From Pseudomonadota bacterium (GTDB taxonomy: Bacteria > Desulfobacterota > BSN033 > WVXP01): DNA of 35,802 nt. Under the pieces are notes generated by a model that saw only the letters and a program-made list of their open reading frames with translations, was not told where the DNA came from and did not search any database. Where the stretch lies: NCBI GenBank assembly GCA_011773445.1, contig WVXP01000026.1, positions 19,899 through 55,700 of the forward strand. Direction: 5' to 3'. This document shows positions 30,951 through 35,802 of this stretch, piece after piece (the stretch's first letter is position 1; each line of letters begins with the position of its first letter). A program made the position numbers and the translations under genes.

Positions 30951-32180
30951 CTAGGGGCCACCATCAAAAAACCTAACGTTGACTTCATTTCCTGATCGCA
31001 TCTCGAGGCTGTCTTCGGGAAGGATAATGGCACCGTTGGCCTTGGCGATTGGCATCAGCGACCCCCGGTGTCCTCTGTTGATGGGAATGGCCGTGAGTCT
31101 CCCATCCCGAAGAACCACCATGGCGAGAACGTATTTACGGAGCTTAGGCTTTCCGCGGACTTTTCCGTCCAGAATCATCTTGATTGTCGAGCCTGCGGGG
31201 TTCTGATATCCGATCTCCCCTTTCATCTTCATCAGGGCGGGTCTCACCAATTCCTCGAAGACGACAATGCAGGCCGTCGGGCTTCCTGGGAGGCTGAAAA
31301 TAGGCTTCTCTTCCAAAAGACCGAAGGTAAACGATTTCCCGGGGCTCATGGCGACCCCATCGATTTTTGTATGGATTTTCATCTGGCGAAACACATCTCG
31401 GACCCAGTCTGAATCTCCTCGCTGGGTACCTCCAACCGTGATGATGGCATCCGCAACGAGTCCGGATCGAATCTGTTTCCTAATATGAGCGGCGTCGTCT
31501 CTGATGACGCCAAGAGAAACAGGGACGCACCCGGATGCTTTGAGTTTGGCGAGAAGGACATAGAGGGAACTCGCGAAAATCTTGCCCGATTCGAGGCGAT
31601 CCTCGAGTCCGACGAGCTCATTGCCCGTAGAAAAAACCGCGACTGCAGGCTGTTGGAACACCTCAACTTCGTGAATACCGAAAGAGGCCAAGATCCCAAT
31701 GTTACGAGGACGCAACTTCGTTCCCCTTTGCAAGATGAGCTCCCCACGATGCACACTCTCCCCGGCGGAAGCCAGATTTTCATAGGGAGCGATGGATCTT
31801 TCGATCTGAATGAGCGTTCTCGATCCTCTCAGAGTCGTGTCTTCCTCTTTGATCACCGCGTCTGCCCCGGGTGGCAGCGGCGCGCCAGTCATGACCCGAA
31901 TGGCAAGCCCTGGTTTCACAAGGCTCCTGGCTACCGATCCAGCACGAACATTTTCGATCACCCTGAAGCGTGATCCCTTGGGTATTGATGCTCCTTTGGC
32001 CCCCTGACGGCCAATCGCGAATCCGTCGACGGTAGCGTGGGTAAAGCGAGGCAAGTCCATCGGGGCCACAACATCGTCCGCCAGTATGCGATTTAGTCCA
32101 TCAACAAGGGCGACATTTTCAGTGCCCTTCGTCTTCACAGATTGGATAATGCGATGAACGGCCTCTTCCACCGGGAGCAT
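30951..32180 (-). CDS. moeA: Molybdopterin molybdenumtransferase MoeA
   Basis: A 409-residue MoeA. The N-terminal part has ILADDVVAPMDLPRFTHATV followed by DGFAI, the central domain GTKLRPRNIGILASFGIHEV and FSTGNELVG, and the catalytic MPT-binding region IITVGGTQRGDSDWV and VAMSPGKSFTFGLLEEKPIF with LPGSPTACIVVFE. MoeA inserts molybdate into adenylylated molybdopterin, and the length is normal. It belongs functionally with mobB and the bis-MGD oxidoreductase at 2710-4629. The gene is divergent from amrS, with about 270 bases between them. Confidence 0.93.
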   Translation of the reverse strand: MLPVEEAVHRIIQSVKTKGTENVALVDGLNRILADDVVAPMDLPRFTHATVDGFAIGRQGAKGASIPKGSRFRVIENVRAGSVARSLVKPGLAIRVMTGAPLPPGADAVIKEEDTTLRGSRTLIQIERSIAPYENLASAGESVHRGELILQRGTKLRPRNIGILASFGIHEVEVFQQPAVAVFSTGNELVGLEDRLESGKIFASSLYVLLAKLKASGCVPVSLGVIRDDAAHIRKQIRSGLVADAIITVGGTQRGDSDWVRDVFRQMKIHTKIDGVAMSPGKSFTFGLLEEKPIFSLPGSPTACIVVFEELVRPALMKMKGEIGYQNPAGSTIKMILDGKVRGKPKLRKYVLAMVVLRDGRLTAIPINRGHRGSLMPIAKANGAIILPEDSLEMRSGNEVNVRFFDGGP

Positions 32181-32454
32181 TGTTCTTTCCCGTCTCTGTG
32201 ACGACCAAAGTATTGGGTCGCGAATACCCCCTTACTTCCTCTTCCTATTTTAAGAAAAACCGAGGCGTGAAGCAAACCTGAAATCTGTCATCTCCATTCT
32301 GTCCTTTAATTGGAAGGTAGAGGTTTGGGTCTTTTGAAGCCGCGAAGATTGTTGGGTCCGATCGGGTCGGAATAGATGCGCAACTCTCTAATTTCAGTGG
32401 GGAACCTTTTCGTCGGGACGTGCTTCGTTGATAATCAGGAGGAGCCAAGCTATA

Positions 32455-33483
32455 ATGGTGTCGAGGAATCCCATGAATGAGGCGAGGTTCTACGAAAGGC
32501 AAGAGAGCAAACGAGTTAAGTGTCATCTATGCTTCCATGAGTGTCTGATAAAAGATGGCCGTCGTGGGATTTGCGGCGTCAGAGAGAACCGTGATGGGAC
32601 CCTTTTCAGCCTAGTCTATGGTAAGTCGATCTCCGAGGCCGTCGATCCCATCGAAAAGAAACCCCTCTTTCATTTCTTGCCGGGCACCCAAATATTCAGC
32701 ATCGCCACGGTGGGATGCAACTTCAAGTGCCTACACTGTCAAAACTACAGTATTTCTCAGGCACCCGAGGGTCACGGTGAAATTCCTGGTGAAAACCTGC
32801 CGCCGGAGAGAATCGTATTCCTAGCCCAGCAGACGGGTTGCCAAAGCATCGCCTACACGTACACAGAGCCAACAATATTTCTCGAATATGCCATGGATAC
32901 GGCCAAGCTCGCGAGCCTGGCAGGTCTGAAGAACGTCTTTGTGACCAATGGGTATATCACCCCTGAAGCCCTCCGGGCGATAAAGCCCTATCTGGATGGA
33001 GCGAATATCGATCTGAAATCCTTCAGCGACGACTTCTACCGAAGGGTTTGCGGTGCGAGACTTCAACCGGTCCTCGACTCCATCAGGCTTTACAAGGAGC
33101 TAGGCATCTGGATTGAGGTCACGACCCTTGTGATCCCAGGCTACAATGACTCCGAGGAAGAACTCAGGAAGATCGCCCGGTTCATTGCCGATACGGATCG
33201 AAGCGTACCATGGCATGTGACACAATTCTATCCGACTTACAAGATTCAGGATCAACCGAGGACGCCCCTAAGTATCCTGGAGCGAGCGAGGCAGATCGGC
33301 ACGGAGGAGGGGCTGAAATACGTCTACCAGGGAAACGTTCCCGGAGCTGGGGGAGAAAACACGTATTGTCCTGGCTGCGGTAAACTCTTGATCGAGAGAT
33401 ACGGTTACACGAATCAAACCTACGCCATCGCGGGAGGGAACTGTCCGGCCTGTGGGGAGGAAATCAGCGGGGTCGGCCTGTGA
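32455..33483 (+). CDS. amrS: AmmeMemoRadiSam-system radical SAM protein (AmrS)
   Basis: A 342-residue radical SAM enzyme. The cluster motif CNFKCLHC lies near residue 88 in TVGCNFKCLHCQNYSISQ. An N-terminal cysteine-rich part (VKCHLCFHECLIKDGRRGIC) and a C-terminal zinc-ribbon-like pair (YCPGCGKLL and NCPACGEE) frame the barrel. This is the AmrS/PflA-like family found beside Memo and AMMECR1 genes; those partners are not in this window. The exact reaction is not established. I chose the ATG at 32455, which has AGGAGGAG about 10 bases upstream. The stop overlaps the next gene by 4 bases (GTGA). Confidence 0.9.
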   Translation: MVSRNPMNEARFYERQESKRVKCHLCFHECLIKDGRRGICGVRENRDGTLFSLVYGKSISEAVDPIEKKPLFHFLPGTQIFSIATVGCNFKCLHCQNYSISQAPEGHGEIPGENLPPERIVFLAQQTGCQSIAYTYTEPTIFLEYAMDTAKLASLAGLKNVFVTNGYITPEALRAIKPYLDGANIDLKSFSDDFYRRVCGARLQPVLDSIRLYKELGIWIEVTTLVIPGYNDSEEELRKIARFIADTDRSVPWHVTQFYPTYKIQDQPRTPLSILERARQIGTEEGLKYVYQGNVPGAGGENTYCPGCGKLLIERYGYTNQTYAIAGGNCPACGEEISGVGL

Positions 33484-34625
33484 ATTCCTCATCTCCTGAA
33501 GAGAATCAGCAACTCAAACACATCATTCTCAATCGAATCCGTCAAAAGGGCAGAATTCCTTTTTCAGAGTTTATGGAACTCTGCCTCTATCATTCCATTC
33601 ATGGTTACTACATGACCAAGAAAGACAAGATCGGGAAGCAGGGAGATTACTATACGAGTCCGAGTGTTCACCCTGTTTTTGGCCGCCTCCTCGCGAGGCA
33701 ACTGAGGGAAATGGATGAACTTCTGGGGGAGATGACGTTTTGGGTTGTCGAGGCAGGAGGCGGAAGAGGCGATTTAGCAAGGGATATTCTCGATCTTTTG
33801 GCTCGGGAGTTTCCCGCCTTTTTCGAGAGGGTAGAGTACGGTGTCCTTGAGACCAGTCCTCGTTTTGTTGAAGAGCAGAGGATAAGGTTGGCCCCCTACG
33901 CAGGGAAGGTGGCCTGGCTCGACCTAGAGGAGATTCAGCATGGCCCTCTCCAGGGTTGTATTATAGCCAACGAATTTGTCGATGCCCTTCCTGTCCATCG
34001 CGTTGTGTTTCGGAAAGGACAACTTCAGGAGATCTACGTGACTGAGGATAATGGGGGGTTCTGCGAAGTTTTGGGAGAACTCACCACCGATGAGATTTCC
34101 CGTTACCTCGATGAAATGGACGTTCGGTTGGAAGAAGGACAGGAGGCTGAGGTCAATCTGGAGGTCCTCGAATGGTATGACCGAATCGGAAGGGTATTGG
34201 ACCGTGGATTCCTCATGATCATTGACTACGGGTATCTCGCCCCGGATCTATACAGCTCTCAGAGACGAACCGGGACCCTACTGTGCTACTACCAGCATAC
34301 CTGCTCAGACGATCCCTATTCTCACATCGGTCTCCAAGACATGACCACCCACGTGAACTTCACGGGGCTAGTAAAAAAAGGGGCGTCTCTGGGATTCTCT
34401 TTGACAGCTTTGGTGCCTCAATATCAGTTTCTGCTCTCCCTCGGTTTTCTCGATGAATTGGAGCGAACGGCGAGAGAAGCTCAGTGCCCTGAGGCGTCCC
34501 TCAGAGAGAGCCTGACAATGAAAAACCTGGTCCTTCCGAACGGCGGTATGGGAGACACCTTCAAAGTCTTGATTCAACATAAAGGAATCCACGGGGTCCA
34601 ATTGAGAGGTCTTCGCCCTCTATGA
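33480..34625 (+). CDS. MidA/NDUFAF7-family SAM-dependent methyltransferase
   Basis: A 381-residue methyltransferase of the MidA (DUF185) family. Hallmarks are FSEFMELCLYHSIHGYYMTK near residue 30, GDYYTSPSVHPVFGRLLARQ near 57, the SAM-binding VVEAGGGRGDLARDIL near 90-105 and CIIANEFVDALPVHRVVF near 160-178. In mitochondria NDUFAF7 methylates an arginine of the complex I subunit NDUFS2. The bacterial target is unproven but may be the NuoD homologue. The GTG start overlaps the amrS stop, indicating translational coupling. Confidence 0.92.
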   Translation: MNSSSPEENQQLKHIILNRIRQKGRIPFSEFMELCLYHSIHGYYMTKKDKIGKQGDYYTSPSVHPVFGRLLARQLREMDELLGEMTFWVVEAGGGRGDLARDILDLLAREFPAFFERVEYGVLETSPRFVEEQRIRLAPYAGKVAWLDLEEIQHGPLQGCIIANEFVDALPVHRVVFRKGQLQEIYVTEDNGGFCEVLGELTTDEISRYLDEMDVRLEEGQEAEVNLEVLEWYDRIGRVLDRGFLMIIDYGYLAPDLYSSQRRTGTLLCYYQHTCSDDPYSHIGLQDMTTHVNFTGLVKKGASLGFSLTALVPQYQFLLSLGFLDELERTAREAQCPEASLRESLTMKNLVLPNGGMGDTFKVLIQHKGIHGVQLRGLRPL

Positions 34626-34639
34626 AGTCTGTGCAGGTC

Positions 34640-34840
34640 GCCGAAAAAGGAAGCCTTTCGCTCGTCGGAAGGCTTTCGGGGAATGTGAGTTGCCGGTTGT
34701 CCGTGGTCAGTTGCAATAAGCCCAGCGAATCAGCCAATTCGAAATAAAATCTCGCCATCCCCATCATGAATGTGCGGGTTCCAATCCATGAACAACGAAC
34801 GACGGACAACGGACCACGAGCAGTGACCTTCGCTCCGGTG
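34640..34840 (+). repeat. Dispersed intergenic repeat, copy C (GTCNGTT heptad element)
   Basis: The left array at 34685-34712 is GTGAGTT, GCCGGTT, GTCCGTG, GTCAGTT. The right array at 34794-34821 is AACGAAC, GACGGAC, AACGGAC, CACGAGC. The 81 bases between them are only loosely similar to copies A and B. A hairpin (AGCCTT...AAGGCT) at about 34652-34674 precedes the array and could end the MidA transcript. The element lies between the convergent MidA and etfA genes. Confidence 0.65.
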
Positions 34841-34900
34841 TTGCCCACGTCGGTTCGAATCGAATCTCAAATGTCGATCATCCGATGATAGGGCGCTCGT

Positions 34901-35802
34901 TCATGCCTCTCCGAGCTTCTTCTTGAACTCCTCGGTCAGTTTGGGGAGGATCTGAAAAATATCTCCCACAATGCCATAAGTGGCGATCTTGAAAATGGGT
35001 GCCTCAGGGTCCTTGTTGATGGCAACGATGATATCGGAAGTCTTCATGCCAGCCTGATGCTGGATGGCACCGCTGATACCACACGCGAAATAGATCTTGG
35101 GGCGGACGGTTTTTCCAGTTTGTCCCACCTGATGCTCGTAGGGAATCCACCCCGAATCGACTGCGGCCCTGGACGCTCCAACAGCCGCTCCAATCGTATC
35201 GGCAAACTCCCGAATCACCTTAAATTGGTCCGTACCTCCTAGGCCTCGCCCCCCGGATACAATGACCTCAGCATCCATCAGATTGACCGTTTCTGCCCCT
35301 TTGACGAATTCCAATACCTTTGTATGGACGTGTTCTTCACTCATGTCCAAGGACTCTCGGATAATCTCGCCCATTCGCGATTCGTCCCTTGGAGGCATGG
35401 GGAAGACCTTGGGCCGGACCGTAGACATCTGAGGCCGATGGCTCTCGCAAAGAATGGTGGCCATAATGTTTCCACCAAATGCTGGCCGGGTCTGTTTAAG
35501 GAGTTTCTTTTCGGTATCGATTTCGAGGCCGGTGCAGTCGGCAGTGAGCCCTGTCTCCAAAGTTGTCGCTACACGTCCCGCAAAATCACGGCCTTGGGTC
35601 GTGGCACCGAAGAGAACCACTTCAGGTTTGTGCTTTTGAATCAGGCTGACAGCCGCGGCCGCATAAGGCTCCGTTCGATAGACTTCCAAAACAGGACTTT
35701 CGGTGAGGTAGACCCTTTCAGCTCCGTAGGCGATCGCTTGCTTAGCAAATGGTTCGGCCTCATTTCCGATAAGCATCCCACAGAGACTGCACTCAAGGCT
35801 GT
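34901..35802 (-). CDS. etfA: Electron transfer flavoprotein alpha subunit (5' end outside window)
   Basis: Three hundred codons of EtfA are present, open to the window edge, so the N-terminus is missing. The C-terminal FAD-binding domain is clear: IVSGGRGLGG, then SRAAVDSGWIPYEHQVGQTG, KTVRPKIYFACGISGAIQHQ and DIIVAINKDPEAPIF. The N-terminal domain contains LFGATTQGRDFAGRVATTLE and TGLTADCTGL. EtfA pairs with EtfB to carry electrons from acyl-CoA dehydrogenases or in electron-bifurcating complexes. The partner gene would lie beyond the window, so the type of complex cannot be told. Confidence 0.95.
   Translation of the reverse strand, partial: SLECSLCGMLIGNEAEPFAKQAIAYGAERVYLTESPVLEVYRTEPYAAAAVSLIQKHKPEVVLFGATTQGRDFAGRVATTLETGLTADCTGLEIDTEKKLLKQTRPAFGGNIMATILCESHRPQMSTVRPKVFPMPPRDESRMGEIIRESLDMSEEHVHTKVLEFVKGAETVNLMDAEVIVSGGRGLGGTDQFKVIREFADTIGAAVGASRAAVDSGWIPYEHQVGQTGKTVRPKIYFACGISGAIQHQAGMKTSDIIVAINKDPEAPIFKIATYGIVGDIFQILPKLTEEFKKKLGEA

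Noticed and set aside
34840-34870. GGTTCGAATC-like T-loop sequence after repeat copy C
   Set aside because: No cloverleaf can be folded with the flanking sequence; it is probably chance.

Overview
This 35.8 kb window looks like an accessory-rich stretch of a chromosome from an anaerobic, Deltaproteobacteria-like (Desulfobacterota) organism. That placement is an inference. It rests on the gene mix (molybdopterin oxidoreductase, MobB and MoeA, AmrS-type radical SAM enzyme, MidA-type methyltransferase, EtfA, several other radical SAM proteins), on strong Shine-Dalgarno sites with some GTG and TTG starts, and on many short intergenic repeats. No rRNA, tRNA, CRISPR array, prophage or intact transposase is seen.

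Layout. 1-4629: the 3' end of a GalT-like gene, a small inverted-repeat element holding a transposase remnant, then a minus-strand run of CPBP membrane protease, HEAT-repeat membrane protein and a molybdopterin oxidoreductase. 4664-8800: a dispersed element and a large AsmA/YhdP-like protein. 8917-12001: a minus-strand operon of PHP phosphoesterase, DUF547 protein and radical SAM protein. 12149-16101: small hypothetical or membrane genes (DUF4019, HEIDSAYW membrane protein, DUF5362, ICMT-like methyltransferase, a broken lipoprotein gene) separated by REP-like hairpins and attC-like palindromes, which resembles a decayed integron cassette array without an integrase. 16305-19858: M3 oligopeptidase, GNAT acetyltransferase, a mosaic repeat element and a tandem-ACT protein. 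19907-22951: a truncated UspA gene, then a thiamin-precursor ABC transporter operon (ThiZ, ThiX, ThiY) behind a promoter, a TPP riboswitch and an intrinsic terminator. 23071-26659: a B12-binding-type radical SAM protein and a sensor-GAF-HD-GYP protein. 27048-30729: overlapping PncC and NadD-like genes for NAD salvage, a third copy of the dispersed element, a TlpA-like thioredoxin, a DUF1684 protein and MobB. 30951-35802: MoeA, AmrS coupled to MidA, and the 3' part of etfA.

Functional links. MobB and MoeA support the molybdenum enzyme at 2710-4629. PncC and the NadD-like protein catalyse consecutive steps from NMN toward NAD. The thi operon is a clear riboswitch-controlled import module. The PHP-DUF547-radical SAM operon is the best candidate for an undescribed protein system.

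The most unusual DNA-level signal is a family of intergenic elements with conserved ends (a left arm of about 50 bp, and a right arm whose last 89 bases have the same length in all three copies) but different interiors. Two of the three interiors carry inverted arrays of tandem 7-base repeats, with a different heptamer in each. One of those interiors also occurs on its own elsewhere in the window.
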